A stretch of 64,000 nt of DNA from Brachynemurus nebulosus (GCA_035578155.1 JAPWDM010000043.1:1238419-1302418); one strand, 5' to 3'. Positions 1 to 13,367 are shown, counted from the stretch's first letter. Notes: a model not told the origin generated them from the sequence alone. Program-made: numbers and translations.

Positions 1-1000
1 TTTTAAAATTTTTTTATTGTTAAAATCGAAATGTTCTTTTAAAGAGGGATAAAATTACCATATTTTACATTAAAATGTTGACACAATCACTGCCTAACTA
101 ACTAGCCTTGGACTTAATATCAGAAAATTGAGAAAAAACACGTCAATTAGATTTTTTTACACAGATTTTATTTGTTATATAATTCAAAAGGATATTTTAA
201 AAAAGTGTATGAATTGCTTTCATTAAATAAATTTCAATATATTTTCCATTCATTTAATAGTTGAATGTCCTTATTACTGGCTATACTTTCGGCTTGGAGC
301 GAATTAGACGAAGATTTTCTTCTAAAACCAAATTTTATAATTAATTAAAGAAATAAAAAAAAATTGTGGATTTCCTACCTTTCAAATACAATCTTTGTTG
401 TATGTAAAAATTTTATTACATTTTTTCAAAAAACTGTAAAACTGTAAAATTTTTTTGACAAATATGTTAAAATAGATAAATGTTTCCTTTTAATTTATTT
501 TTAACTCTTTTTAAATGATTCACCTTAAAATTTTTTAATATTTCTTAATCGAAATTTCATAAAAGAATGTGTCAGAATAAAAAAAATATTTTTTTAAAAA
601 AAAATATTGAATGTGCAAAATTATTTAATACTAGAATACTCTGTTTATACAATTCTAATCATAACTGTATTGTCAACTGGATAGAAAATTACATAAAAAT
701 ATTATTGTTTGAATATTTAACGTAATTTTTATGCGATTGAAGCAAATTCTTATTAATTTTAGGAAGGTGTAAACATAATCTAAATTCTGATTATATCACA
801 TAAAAGATATTGTCGGGAGTTTTTTCTAAAAAAAAATGGAACAGAGATACATTATAAAAACATTTAACTGACAGAGAAGTAGAATATAGCCGAATCGTTA
901 AATTGGATTAAAAAAATCATGACACGCTACTTATAAAGCGGTTTTTTTCTAATTTAGCTCGCAAAAAATGAGACAGAAAAAAAAGAAGGCGAGTGCGAAT
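1..1000. other. AT-rich DNA, no gene seen
   Basis: Long A and T runs with short, uninformative open frames on both strands. I see no splice-site pattern, protein motif or terminal inverted repeat here. Confidence 0.5.
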
Positions 1001-1019
1001 GAAATGGAGAACGACATAT

Positions 1020-1291
1020 TTCCTAATTTTTCTCGAAAAATAAGTAATTTAGAGCAACGGTTTAAAAACATTTTTTACGTAATTTGGCTTTTTCTTCCAA
1101 CTGATGTAAAAAAAATTTTGAAAAATTGCTTAATTCTGGCAAAAAACTCATTTTGTTGACACAAAACGCCCGAAAAACCTACTTCTGGGCATCCGACGTG
1201 TCTGGCTAACGAACTCATCCAACGATTTGGAAAAGCGAATTCGCACACAAAATTTCATAAGCATTAAACGTTTCGTTCGAGAGTTATCGCG

Positions 1292-1366
<75 letters not shown>

Positions 1367-1489
1367 TTTAATGAATATCATTTTCGTATTCTAGGGACCT
1401 CAAAACATATTTCTGTTATGGTCCCGGGCTTAGGTCCCATCATGACACCTACTGTAAAAGCTGAATTTCCAGTTTTGGAAATTCGCTAA
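1020..1489 (-). mobile_element. Family A (HINE-like) element, copy 1, 3' end missing
   Basis: Read on the minus strand, the 5' end lies at about 1489: TTTTAGCGAATTTCC followed at once by its inverted copy, so positions 1463-1484 form a perfect 9-bp stem with a 4-nt loop. The (TA)n core follows, then a body shared with copies at 8.7, 11.3 and 20.3 kb (a CGTTTCGTTCGAGAGT block next to the microsatellite). The 3' hairpin end found in other copies is absent. The call as a non-autonomous Helentron rests on architecture shared with DINE-1/HINE elements; no enzyme is encoded. Confidence 0.6.
1294..1363. repeat. (TA)n microsatellite in family A copy 1
   Basis: Uninterrupted TA dinucleotides. The same position inside other family A copies is also (TA)n. 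Confidence 0.95.
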
Positions 1490-1675
1490 AAAGGATAATA
1501 TTCTGTTGAGCTGTATTGTCCACCGGATACAACAATCAAAAATATTCTTTCTTCATAATTGCGACAAAGTTCTTTGGAATCTGTAAAAATTCGAAGACGG
1601 AAAGATAATGTACTGTCCAATATATTAATCCTCATCCCATTTTTAAGAGATTTTGGAGACATTGGAAATCTAAAA

Positions 1676-2076
1676 AGCTTGGATGAGTTTGTTAATCAGA
1701 CACCGATCCCTGGCATTAGGTATTTTAGACATTATTTATTTAGCAAAAATTTGTTTTTTAATACCAAAATCCAGAAGGTTTTCTAAACTTTTCTACTCTG
1801 GCATAATACAAGTAAAAAGTGGAAAAAATCACATAAATTTTTGAGCCGTTATCCTGTTTAAACCAATTTTCCAGAAAATGAACATTTTTTGTCATAAAAA
1901 TAAATTTTTTGCTTGAATTTGCCAAAATTTAAAAATTTTTCCAAATATTCTTTATACCATGGTAAAGAGCGGCACAAATCACATAAGAGAGGGTTTGAAC
2001 CGTTATCCCATGTAAACGCAATTTTGGTAACCGCAAATTCGTTATGTTATGCAGGATGCTGCGACAGTGGTTTTTC
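1676..2076 (+). mobile_element. Family A element, copy 2, 3' part with terminal hairpin
   Basis: Plus-strand orientation. It ends in the family A 3' terminus: a degenerate inverted TIR, then GCAGGATGCTGC (2051-2062), which folds as a 4-bp stem, then a T-rich flank. The body matches, inverted, the segment at 8.68-8.88 kb. The 5' half with (TA)n is missing. It lies tail-to-tail with copy 1, about 190 bp away. Confidence 0.55.
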
Positions 2077-2325
2077 CTTATTCGCGCAGTAGTAAACTAC
2101 AATCGCAATATATTCCTATCAACGATGATAAACTCCATATACCGAAATTACCACCAGATCCCTAGTTATAATGCTTGTAGGTACTTGATAAAGATATAAT
2201 GAAACTACCATTCTACTAGCTTTGAAGCAAAAGAATAGTTTAATAAAATTATTAAATGGGTTATTCACCGTTATTCCATCAAAAAACGACATAAATCCGA
2301 AAAATTAAATGTTGTTTGTTTAAAG

Positions 2326-2405
2326 CAGTGTTTTTCAACCTTTTCCAGGGCTCGACCCCCTTAGTATGGAAATATATTTCGCGACCCCCTACGCTCCGCT
2401 ATTAT
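2326..2405 (+). mobile_element. hAT-like terminal fragment
   Basis: Starts CAGTGTTTTTCAACC and runs into a stretch with GCTCGACCCCC and GCGACCCCCTACG. This is the style of hAT (Charlie-like) ends, CAGTG plus TCAACC plus a GCGACCCC block. I did not find the partner terminus or an 8-bp target duplication. Confidence 0.4.
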
Positions 2406-3650
2406 CAACTTTTATTTTTTTATGTTATAAATATCGAATCCGTTCATCATTATTAATTATTTTCATAGCTAGGTATCGATTAAATACGTGATTAAGGGCT
2501 TGAAATAGGCGTATTTTTATATCGACATCGAAATTGACGACTTATAGTAGCTTCTGAAGGCGCACGTGGCGTAACAATTGACATGCACACGTGCGACGGT
2601 CGTCACCGTTTAACACTTCTGAGAATAATTTATTTGAATTCTTTGAATTGTGAACTCGCGTTAGTGTTTAAATTTATTGAATTGCCTTGTTTAGTAGTTA
2701 CCACGATCGTGTATACAGGTCTTGAAATGCCTATACTGTTTACATTGGTGAGAAAACGCTCTTATTGAGTACGTTTTGAAGTGGCACTAGTATCTCTGCG
2801 GGAAAAAAACGGCAGTAAGGATAGCAATATGTAAATAAAAGAAAGAAAAATTTTAAAAAATAATGGTTATAACTAAATGTCAAATAAATATCAAATTTGT
2901 AAAAATTATTATCTATATTAATTATTATTGCAATCGTAATTCTTGTAATAGTAATAATCGTAATAATTTAATATTTTTTTTACAAAATTTGGTACTAATT
3001 TATGTAAATATTTGTAGGTAAATTTAAATAAATTTTCATTTTGATTTCTGTGCAGTGTTTTCTTACAACTGTAACAAAAAGCATAAGGCTTTCTTTTCCT
3101 TAACCAATTAAAAATAAAAGTTTACGTACTTACAGGAGCTTTAAAAATAACAAGAAAATATATTTTAATAGATTTTACTAAAATTTTCGAATTTTAAGGA
3201 TACATGAAAACATTTACTACACGACGAAAAGTTTGAGAGAACTTCTTACATTATATCACATATCTTACAACGTTTATAATATTATTCAAAATAAATTCTG
3301 GTTTTGATCTATCATCACCCAATAATGAATTATAGGAAATCCGGAGACGATTGCTTAAAATTTTTAGCAACCACGCGAATCTGTGATATTAAATGGCAAG
3401 GAATTTAAATTCTGGTTTCGACAGAAGCACCAATGCATACTCAAAAAAGAATTGAAGACAATATTAAATTTGCAACTATTCAATTTCAGCAATGAACCAA
3501 TATTGTTTTTATACGTAAATTTTATAAATATTTTTGTTATTGCTTCCGAGACTACTAAAATAGCGGAAGCATTGTGATTACTTTTGAAAAATAAAAAATT
3601 GTTTCCCTCCAAAATAAAATTTTTACGTACATTTTACGTTTTAGAACTTC
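2406..3650. other. AT-rich DNA, no gene seen
   Basis: No coherent coding segment or named repeat. The short open frames near 2.6 and 3.4 kb exist on both strands and lack motifs. Confidence 0.45.
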
Positions 3651-3654
3651 CTGA

Positions 3655-3790
3655 ACTTTGGTGTCTGTCCGTCCGTCCGTCTGTGTGTCGTCAGTTTGCA
3701 CCAAGTGGCATAACTTCTGAACTGTTCGATTCTTTTTAATGAAATTTTCAGAAATTATGCAGTTTGATTCACAGCACAGTATAGTTTCAC
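3655..3790 (+). repeat. Dispersed repeat shared with 13.6-13.9 kb
   Basis: A GTCC/GTCCGT-rich start is followed by a segment reading CACCAAGTGGCATAACTTCT that recurs almost unchanged at about 13.70 kb, together with the downstream 'aaattttcagaaattatgcag' block. Class unknown. Confidence 0.5.
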
Positions 3791-3929
3791 AGCTGTTTGG
3801 ATCGTTCGTCCGTTTTCATGCGTATTCGTCCGAATTAAATATTGCACGGTTCTGCATCCACAGGACGACCAGCCTTATTCGAATTATTGCAGGTTTGAAT
3901 TAACGAGAGTGGACTGTACGAATTTTTTT

Positions 3930-5250
3930 GGAAATACATAAACATAACATAACATGGTTTATATGTATACCATTAGTAAGACAAGAATAAATAGATACAA
4001 AAGTAATATAAATTTGCATAAGTTCTGTATCTAGCCATCTTTCTCTTACAGAAAAGGGAAATTGATATGTACATAGTATTTATCTTTGTTCTGTGGCGTC
4101 TTGAGTGTAGTTGAAAAGGTTTCTTTGTATAGTTAAAATTTGAATTACATCAGTGACAGGTTACATACTAATAAAAAAATTTATTTATTTATTTATTCTT
4201 TTTTGTTTTTTGTAAAAAATGTATTCAAACATAAAGACTAAGATTCCATTAATTAACTCCAACATATTATCCAATGATATAATGATTGTCCATATAAAAT
4301 TGATCACAGTTACATAAACAATCGTCGAAATCAGCTAATAAAATAAATTTTGTATAATTTTTTTTTATGTTAAGAATACATCTTTATAATAAAGATCTTC
4401 TAAATAAAAATGACAGTATTAGACAAAAATTAATTAAAACCACAGAACATCAGAAGGAACACTACTATCTCTTTTCTGTAATCAGCAGTGTGCACTTCTG
4501 AGCAAGTAAAGCTACTTAGTATTCACTCGTTCGGTGGCAGTGGATGAGCGTAGATCAATTGTTTTGATCATGTTTTGATTGTTATAGTCATTGCTACCAC
4601 CACCGCACGAAGCCACATAGATGCGTATGTAGTATTATATATACGTATGCAACACCACGCAACATACCTCAGATCACTCACACACACAAGACAGATTACA
4701 TAAATACAAACTAAACCCAGTGCACATATATAACATATTTTCTATCCTTTTTTGGTTACACTGGTTTCAGTAGTATAGAGATAGCAGTGTTGCAAAACAA
4801 TAAAATTATATTTGAAGCACAATAATTTACTTTTTTTTTATTTAATAAAGTAAGAATTATTTTCATATTTTTATCTCGTTTTTGCTTTTCTAATATTAAA
4901 TAATTTTAACACACTTTATAACTATTTCAGAAGCCGCTTATGAAATTGTTAATATTTTTATATACATAATATGTACTTACAAACTAAAAACAGATTTTAT
5001 TGTTACGTACTTGTCGAAAAGAGATGGATTAACCTCCTTTGTCAAAAAAATATAATGGTGTCCTTTCTCCCTACTTTAACGTAATCCAGCTTCATTTACA
5101 CAACAACATATCGGAGAGATACAAAAGATAGAATGTAAGGCAATCGTATATATCCGTCCTTTTCCCAAAGTTTTCAAAATTTTGTAACAAAAGAAACAAT
5201 AACAATACCTATAATAATTCTTTATTAGGGATGTTTATATTTTTAAAAAT
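3930..5250. other. AT-rich DNA, no gene seen
   Basis: Includes a short (TTTA)n run near 4.18 kb and CACACACA near 4.68 kb. A 40-codon minus-strand open stretch near 4.55 kb has no start codon or splice acceptor. Confidence 0.4.
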
Positions 5251-5261
5251 ATCCATATCGA

Positions 5262-6840
5262 CGGCTTTCTTCTAAAACCACGTAAGTCGATTTTTCACTG
5301 TTTTGAGATAATTAGATATAAATGTTCAGAATCATCTTATACTGATAATAGGATAATAAAAATTTCATTTTATTTATCAGAATGAAAGTTATTAACAATA
5401 ATAACACCTCGTATCTCCAAATTTCAAATTATGTCATAACCATGCGACTCACCAGCGAGAGTCGGTATAGTGGTGCTCAGTTATTTTTTTCTTATTACAT
5501 ATTTATTATTTATGCAATTCATTATAAATAACTACCTAAAATTTTTTTTGTATAAATAACACTGTTAAACAATCATTTGAAAATTAAAAATTTCATCTGA
5601 ATCTTTAGGCAATTGTGAAATTTGATTAAAAATAATAAATATAAGGTAACGGGCCTAGTTTCTGACCTTTTAAGAGTGACGGCTGAGGTTAAACGACAGT
5701 AATAAATATAAGTTTAAACTTAAGAGACAATTAATAATTTTATCAACTAGCTTATGGCTTTCAAAATAAAGTCATACAAGTAAAATAATTGTTTGAATTG
5801 AATTAATAATTTAAATTAATGTTTTAAAAATTGACAAAAAGGACCCAGTTTCTGACCTTCAAAGTTTCTCATGTGACAGTTTTTGACCCTGACAGTGGCC
5901 TAGTTTCTGATTCTTAAATTTAAAAATACAGTTTTTTAAAATTTAATTTATAAATAATTTTTTATTGATAAAAATGAATGTTTAATGTTATATACGTTAT
6001 GAAAAATAACAAAAACTAAACGAAGATAACTATAATAACAAAATAACTAACAAAAACTGGTTAGAATTTAATTGGGCCATACCACTTTAGAAGTGAGCCT
6101 AGTAATTGACCCTCATATTTCAATAATAAAAATCATTCTAAGGTATTTTATAAATATTTTAAAATAAATTTTAAACAAATATTAACCTGCTCATATATTT
6201 TTAATTAAGTTTTCATACTTACATGATGAATATTGCACAGATCAAAATGAGTACTTTGTAACATAAACTGTTAGGAAACTACCAAAAAAATAGTTTTTAC
6301 ACACATTTTAAACTTAAAAATTTTTTTTTATTTAGTTAATATATTCTAAACTTTTTAAATTGCTGTTCATTAGACACAGAATAGATTACTTTAAATTAAG
6401 AATTTATTTTTTTTCTTATTTAAAATATAGTTTTTTTATTAATTTATAACAAAGTTGAAAAGTTCAGAAACTGGGCCGGGGTCAATTACCGGGTCTTTTA
6501 CCTTATATAATATGTCTAAATAATTTAGTGTATCATAAGTGTCACCATCTAGTAATAGCCTACATCAATCGGGAATATTTGAATATTAATTATTTCCAGT
6601 CGATTAAAAGCTACCACTAGATGGCTACAATCGAGATACACTGAGTTATTTTTACATAATGACCACTTATCTCATAAAATTACATATATTTAATTAATTT
6701 TATTTTAATAATAAGAAAAAAAAACTTTACGCTTAAAACGAAAACGCAGTTCAAACTTTCAAAAATAAAGAAGATATAATGTTTTTTGTATCTCCTGAAA
6801 AGTAGGATTTTTAAACATAAGTGGTTTTAGAATTAAGCCG

Positions 6841-6843
<3 letters not shown>
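5262..6843. repeat. 24-bp inverted repeat pair enclosing a TIR element
   Basis: TATCGACGGCTT followed by TTCTAAAACCAC occurs at about 5262-5286 and inverted at about 6818-6843, the latter touching a (TA)n tract. They may be the ends of an older element into which the 5640-6507 element inserted. The link is weak because only the ends were compared. Confidence 0.3.
5640..6507. mobile_element. Non-autonomous TIR element (family C), copy 1
   Basis: Both ends read TATAAGGTAA inward. The right end continues AAGACCCGG, close to the ends of the elements at 21.7-23.0 and 36.1-40.7 kb. The flanking TA is compatible with a TA target duplication. The interior holds several degenerate copies, in both orientations, of a block around CCTAGTTTCTGACC (near 5652, 5842, 5897; inverted near 6460). 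No transposase frame. Confidence 0.55.

Positions 6844-6904
<61 letters not shown>
6844..6904. repeat. (TA)n microsatellite
   Basis: TA dinucleotides with one TT break near the right end; adjoins the inverted repeat ending near 6843. Confidence 0.9.
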
Positions 6905-7390
6905 CCGCATTTTTTAAATATATCAATATCGCAGAGTGATCGGTAAAAAATTCGTCAAGTGCGTGTTTTTGACCCGCACTAAGTAATGTCACCTCAGAGA
7001 AAGTGTTAATTTATGATTTTTTGGCTCGTTTTTTAAGTACAGTGAGAATACAGCCCTCTTGCGTTTATTCAATATGTATGTAAAACTCTATAATAATGTT
7101 TCCCCCACTATGATCACACAACGATATTAATATGTCACTCTTCGGTGACATATTTTTTTTAAAATTTTTATTACATTATTGAGGCACAATTAAAATAAAT
7201 GATACCTTCTCCTTGTAATTACGTTTATTTGTGAGAAAATAGGTTAAAATTAATTAAACTAGTATTATATTTTTGTAGGACAGTTTTTAGGAAAACTTTT
7301 TTTTATGCGTTCCCGTCAACCTTATTAATTATGTATTAGGAATCAGTGTTCACAACCAAAGGAAGCTAAGATAGTTAGATGGCATCTTAA
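6905..7390. other. AT-rich DNA, no gene seen
   Basis: No gene, TIR or tandem repeat recognised. Confidence 0.45.
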
Positions 7391-7394
7391 TTAT

Positions 7395-8318
7395 CCCTAA
7401 AATCATACGTACTCGTCAAAACGACGAACGAACTTCTCTACCTGCTCCAATACTACAACTTGTCGGTGCCCGCTTGCTGTGAAACTTCTGTTATCTAATT
7501 TATTTGTTATTATAACACATAAGACGTATAAATTTTGTTTATAGCTATTGTCGTTTTTTTTATACTGAAATAGTGTGCGTCAAAAGGACGACGATGTATG
7601 ATTAACCTATATTTTTTTTAAAGATTTTGTACTCTACATATAAAAGTTTTCCTAATTTTTCTAAAATTTATTAAAGATATGGATGTTATAATTAATTTAT
7701 TCAATGATTATGATAATGTGAAAGATGATTACAGCTGTTTGACTTATAGAGACGACATAATACTGAAGTTTTAATATATTGAATCGAAAACCAAAGAATG
7801 CGTTTCAAGTGACTTAATAAAAGGTTAACAATTTATTTTGTGGAAAATATTTTAATTTTTATTATTTTTTGAGATCTTATTCTAAAAATTACTAACAAAG
7901 TTTAGAAAATTTACAAATGTGCCTAATGGGGAAATAACTACATATCTATAGGAATATTTATGACTGAGAAATTTCACATTCTGTAAAGTCACACATGTCC
8001 ACTGACTCATAATAATTCATTAATTAATTTTTTAAAGACATGTTTTATGATACAATTGATTTATTTATCTATTTTTTAATTTTTATAGTGAAAATATGCT
8101 TTGATAAAAAGATTAAAAAAATTAATAAATATTTATATTAAGAAAATTTTCCAAATCCAAATTTTTTAAATATTTTGTTCGCTTTTGTAGTATTGTTATG
8201 TAAAAAAAAAAAATGTTTTTTGCAAATAAACTCTAAAACTCCCCGTAAAAAGTCCATTCGTCAAAACGACGCCGATGTATGATTAACTTGACTCGTAGAC
8301 CAACGTATGATTCTTGGG
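7395..8318 (+). mobile_element. piggyBac-like element relic
   Basis: Flanked by TTAT direct repeats at 7391-7394 and 8319-8322, a one-base variant of the TTAA target used by piggyBac. The left end is CCCTAAAATCATACG and the right end, inverted, is CCCAAGAATCATACG: a 15-bp TIR with two mismatches. A subterminal CGTCAAAACGACG block is present near both ends (about 7415 and 8258). Length is about 0.92 kb, so it is an internally deleted, non-autonomous copy. The target, the CCC start and the small coding remnant (7679-7774) agree with each other. Confidence 0.7.
7679..7774 (+). pseudogene. Truncated piggyBac transposase N-terminus
   Basis: A 31-codon frame starting with ATG inside the piggyBac-like element. 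It encodes an acidic peptide beginning MDVIINLFNDYDN, with further Asp-rich stretches. Many piggyBac transposases start with such an acidic leader. The frame ends in TAA and none of the DDD catalytic core is present. Identification depends mainly on the TIRs and target site around it; the peptide alone would not suffice. Confidence 0.45.
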
Positions 8319-8394
8319 TTATTATACTTTCGCTACATACTTTCAAGTCATAGCCGATTAAGTACATTCTTACAAAGTTGATTTATTCTTGGAA

Positions 8395-8525
8395 AATATA
8401 TCGATGTCGATACTGACATTTCAGTATCGAACTGTCGATATATCGGACTGAAAAATATTGGTTGAAAATATCGAAACTCTACAAAAAGAATATCGAATAT
8501 TCGATATATCGATATATCAGTATTC
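8395..8525. other. Dense CGATA / TATCGATA cluster
   Basis: About ten CGATA pentamers on the two strands within roughly 125 bp, some as TCGATATATCGA palindromes. In Drosophila, CGATA is the core of BEAF-32 and DREF sites. Binding here is inference only; the tract may also be a decayed AT microsatellite. Confidence 0.35.
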
Positions 8526-8651
8526 CTATTCTTTATTAAAAAACCATTACACCATTACAACCATTACAAACCATTACAACATGGACACAACAAGTCAAGT
8601 TTGCATCTATATAAGTATCTTAAAATAAACAACATAAATAATAACAAAAAT

Positions 8652-9211
<560 letters not shown>

Positions 9212-9214
9212 AAA

Positions 9215-9867
9215 ACAAAAATAACATTATTGATTACTAATAGCTGACAACTAATTTTACAGTACTGGTAACTACTAATTAGTAATTACAAGATTATACA
9301 GTAGTTGGTACCTGCATATAAACAACAGATACACCAATTATAAGCTTTTCATTAGAAACCACCAAATCAGTGGTTCTCAACAATGAATTACACTGGTAAA
9401 GAGTGATTGTTAAACAAATTCGAATCGCTTTTTTAAACACTACTACTTACCCACAAATAAACCTTATACTTAGTTTTGTTCAATCACCCTCAGTTTCTGT
9501 TAAACAAAACTGATTACACTAATTTTGCTTACTGATCTAAGCCTAAGCGAGACGCTCTTATACTAGGTAAACGAAATGTTCTTCACCCTCTTTTAATAAA
9601 TCCTGAAGATGTATTTCTACATCCATTCAAGGGCGGATCCAATCAGTTGAAAAGGGGTGGGGCTGCCTCTGATCCCAGGAGGAATTTTGGGGAATTATGT
9701 GTTCTGAATTTATGTTCAACTAAAAAAAGTTACCTATTGTCGGTCAAAGGGGGGGGGGGTTATATAAAGGAAATCGGTTATATATAAATAAATAAATAAA
9801 GGAAATCGGTTTTCAAGATGGTAAAAATGAAAAATAAGTTACCAAAAATAAAATTCTGTATCGTTTA
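9215..9867. other. No gene; possible hAT-type end at 9367
   Basis: CAGTGGTTCTCAAC at about 9367 resembles a hAT terminus, but I found no matching opposite end. There is a G run near 9750 and a short duplicated segment (GGAAATCGGTT) at about 9768 and 9800. Confidence 0.35.
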
Positions 9868-9945
9868 ATGCCTTGATTCTCAAGGTGAGAGTCGCGACCC
9901 CTAGGGAGGTGCTAAAAAATATGGGGAGGTGGGAGTCGCAGAATC
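9868..9945. mobile_element. Possible hAT-like terminal fragment
   Basis: Contains GATTCTCAAGGTGAGAGTCGCGACCCC, of the style seen in hAT ends, followed by GGGAGGTG repeats. No partner end or target duplication found. Confidence 0.25.
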
Positions 9946-10031
9946 AATTGATTGCAAATTACATACCCAGTTATTGAATTTGGTGCCCTTTCAAATTTTA
10001 AAAGCAAAATATTGTCAAAAATAAGTGAAAT

Positions 10032-10571
10032 CCGGCAAAAACAGATATCTATGAAGATATCTGCAAAAATGAAGCCAAGTACTCTTTGTCTTAATACTTC
10101 AATATTTAAAAGAAAAAATATTTGAAATCGATTGTTATGCCAAGTACAGATAAAATTACAGTAACTATGCTCAGGAACCATATTAAGTATTTTAAAAAAA
10201 GAAAACAATATTTAAAAACATGATTAAAACAAATTTTCAGAATAAAACTTTTTGTTTTACTGGGCCCAAATTTTTGTTTAACATCTGTAAAATTTAAAAT
10301 GTTTTAGTTTAATATTAACCAAAAGTAAAAAATTTGGGCCAAGTAAAACAAAAAGTTTTATTCTGAAAATTTGTTTTAATCATGTTTTTAAATATTGTTT
10401 TCTTTTTTTAAAATACTTAATATGGGTCCTGAGCATAGTTACTGTAATTTTATCTGTACTTGGCATAACAATCGATTTCAAATATTTTTTCTCTTAAATA
10501 TTGAAGTATTAAGACAAAGAGTACCTGGCTTCTTTTTTGCAGATATCTTCATAGATTTCTGTTTTTGCCGG
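10032..10571. repeat. Large near-perfect palindrome
   Basis: Left arm 10032-10277 and right arm 10326-10571 are reverse complements with only scattered mismatches, separated by about 48 bp. Both arms end in CCGGCAAAAACAGA. The same short frame (MFSFFKILNM...) therefore appears on both strands, at 9912-10208 minus and 10395-10589 plus; that mirroring is a consequence of the palindrome, not evidence for a gene. Best read as a fold-back element or a recent inverted duplication. Confidence 0.75.
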
Positions 10572-10599
10572 TATATAATATGTACTTAAAAATCGTGTT

Positions 10600-10690
10600 G
10601 TTTGAAACCGTGTAATTCGGGGGAAGGGTACCCGTGTTCTTTGAGACCCGTGTTTTTCGAGTACCGTGTTCTTCGGGGGATGCCTTTATT
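10600..10690 (+). repeat. Short degenerate tandem repeat, CCGTGTTnTTCG unit
   Basis: Four copies of a unit of about 20 bp around CCGTGTT-TTCG lie in roughly 80 bp, unusually G-rich for this window. Origin unknown. Confidence 0.5.
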
Positions 10691-11095
10691 ACACTTTCGG
10701 AAAAATGTACAGTTTACCGGTACTCTATGACTCAATATCTACTAACTCAATTAAAATATAAATTTAAACGGGGGCGATCATTTGTAACAAATTTTGTGTT
10801 ATCGCTAAGAACACTGGACAAAAAATTATAGAAAAACAATTAGAGCCCTTAGGGATAGCTCTTACAAATGATACCGTATATTAATTAAAACATTTCTTTT
10901 TCTAATCGTACGTAAATTTGATATTTTTTGATACGAAAAAGTATTTTCTAAAATTGACTGTGATTTAAAGGAAAAAAATCATAGTAATTATTATTCTTTG
11001 AACAAAGTAATCGTTTTGAGAGTGTAGGTTCCGAGAAAAACCTCTGCGACCGACGGACAAACGGACATGAATGTAGTCTTGTAAGGGTTTTGTTT

Positions 11096-11640
<545 letters not shown>

Positions 11641-11854
11641 TTTCTGTCTCAATTCATTATGAAAAATAGAAAGCTCGCTTTTTTTAGGATTTTTTACAAA
11701 AACAATTGATATTTATTCATATGTATGTATTAATTGTATTATAATAAACAAAGTTCTGTTTCATGTTAATTGAATTATAATTAACGTAGCTCTGTCTCAA
11801 GTTGAAAAATTAAGATTACGCAGATTTTTAAGCTTATGTAATGAAGATATATTT

Positions 11855-13090
11855 TTTCTTTTTTATTGAATTTTAAATGAACAAGAAATTGAAGTTTATG
11901 TTATCATATAATATTATTAAATATAAAGAAAATAACCTAATATGTTTGTACGCACGGAAAAAAATTTTAAATGGATTGATTTTGAAAATTTTTTCATTAA
12001 TAATTATTGATCTTAGTCAGTTAAACAATTTTAAATGGATTTAAGGTAACTTATGTGAGATCCGTCAAGGTTTTGGGGTCTTAAAAACGCCAAAAATTAA
12101 TTAACCAATGGATTTTGAAAATTTTTTCACCGTTAGTAAGTTAAAATATGAGATCCCTAGGACCATTTTCTTACTGTTTGAGTACTAAAATTATTTTAGA
12201 TGAATAAAGATTATGTTGTATGAGTTCCGCCATGGTTTACTAATCCCATAATTGTAAAAAATATACTAACCGACCAATTTTGAAAACTTTTTCACTCTTA
12301 CAGAGCTAAACTATTTTAGGTAGATATAGTAGTGTAATATCCGTCAGGGTATATAGTTATGTAATGTCCGTCAGGGTCCATAGGACCCAAAAGTGTCAAA
12401 AATAAACTAACCGACCGATTTTGAAAATTTTTTCACTGTTAGGGAGCTAAGCTATTTTAGACAGATATAGATACGTTATGTAGGGTCCGCCAGGGTTCAT
12501 GGGACCCAAAAGTGGTAACAATAAACTAACCATCCGATTTTGAAAATTTTTTCACTTAGTAGAGAGCTAACCTATTTTTGATAGATATAAATTACGTTAT
12601 GTAAGATCCGCCAGGGTCCACGGGAACCAAAAGGCTCAAAAATGAAATAAATGACCAATTTTGAAAATTTTTTCACTGTTACAGAGGTAAACAATTTTAG
12701 ATGGATATAGCTTGTATGTTGTATGAGGTCGGCCACGGTCCTGGGATCTTAAAAGCGCGAAATATACTAACCGTGAAACTAACCGACCGATTCTGAAAAT
12801 TTTTTCACTCTTTCGGAGCTAAACTGTTTTAGATAGATATATATTACGTTATGTAAGGTCTGCTAGGGTCCATGGTCCACGGTCCACCCAAAAGTGTCGA
12901 AAATAAAATAACCGACCAATTTTCAAAATTTGTGAAAATTTGTTGTGTGGGATCCAAATGTGTCAAAAATGAAATAAGTGACCGATTTTGAAAATTTTTC
13001 ACAGTTAGAGAGCTAACTATTTTAAATAGATACAGATTACGTCATGTAAGGTCCGACAGCGTCAGTGGGACTCAAAAGTGTTAAAAATAA
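11855..13090 (+). repeat. Degenerate tandem repeat, unit about 120 bp
   Basis: The phrase GATTTTGAAAATTTTTTCAC (or a close variant) starts near 11985, 12111, 12276, 12417, 12536, 12656, 12788 and 12917, with a truncated unit at about 12984. The spacing is mostly 119-141 bp. Each unit also carries AGAGAGCTAA, ATTTTAGATAGATA, ACGTTATGTAAG and GTCCGCCAGGGTCC blocks. The units are well diverged, so this is an old array. Related units lie inverted at 15.0 kb and 45.5-45.8 kb. Central tandem repeats of this size are a known feature of some DINE-1-type elements. Confidence 0.75.
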
Positions 13091-13093
13091 AAT

Positions 13094-13096
<3 letters not shown>

Positions 13097-13151
<55 letters not shown>

Positions 13152-13184
13152 CATATATACATATATACATATGTACATATATAC

Positions 13185-13248
<64 letters not shown>
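13097..13248. repeat. (TA)n with TACATA interruptions
   Basis: TA tract broken repeatedly by CATA/CATG, abutting the last unit of the 120-bp tandem repeat. Confidence 0.95.
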
Positions 13249-13251
<3 letters not shown>

Positions 13252-13367
13252 TATTTCTCTACTAATTGGAAAATTTTGATACAAAACTGTCCCAAGCATA
13301 GTTTTCGTATGTTAAGAAAATATATAAATACAATGGAAGGCGGATGGAATATGTGTGTGTGTGTGTG

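Noticed and set aside
4500..4625. Minus-strand 40-codon stretch (RIYVASCGGGSNDYNN...)
   Set aside because: Looks coding-like but has an upstream in-frame stop, no ATG and no splice acceptor.
9912..10589. Two near-identical ORFs on opposite strands (MFSFFKILNM...)
   Set aside because: Both come from the arms of one palindrome; no domain, start context or codon signal supports a gene.
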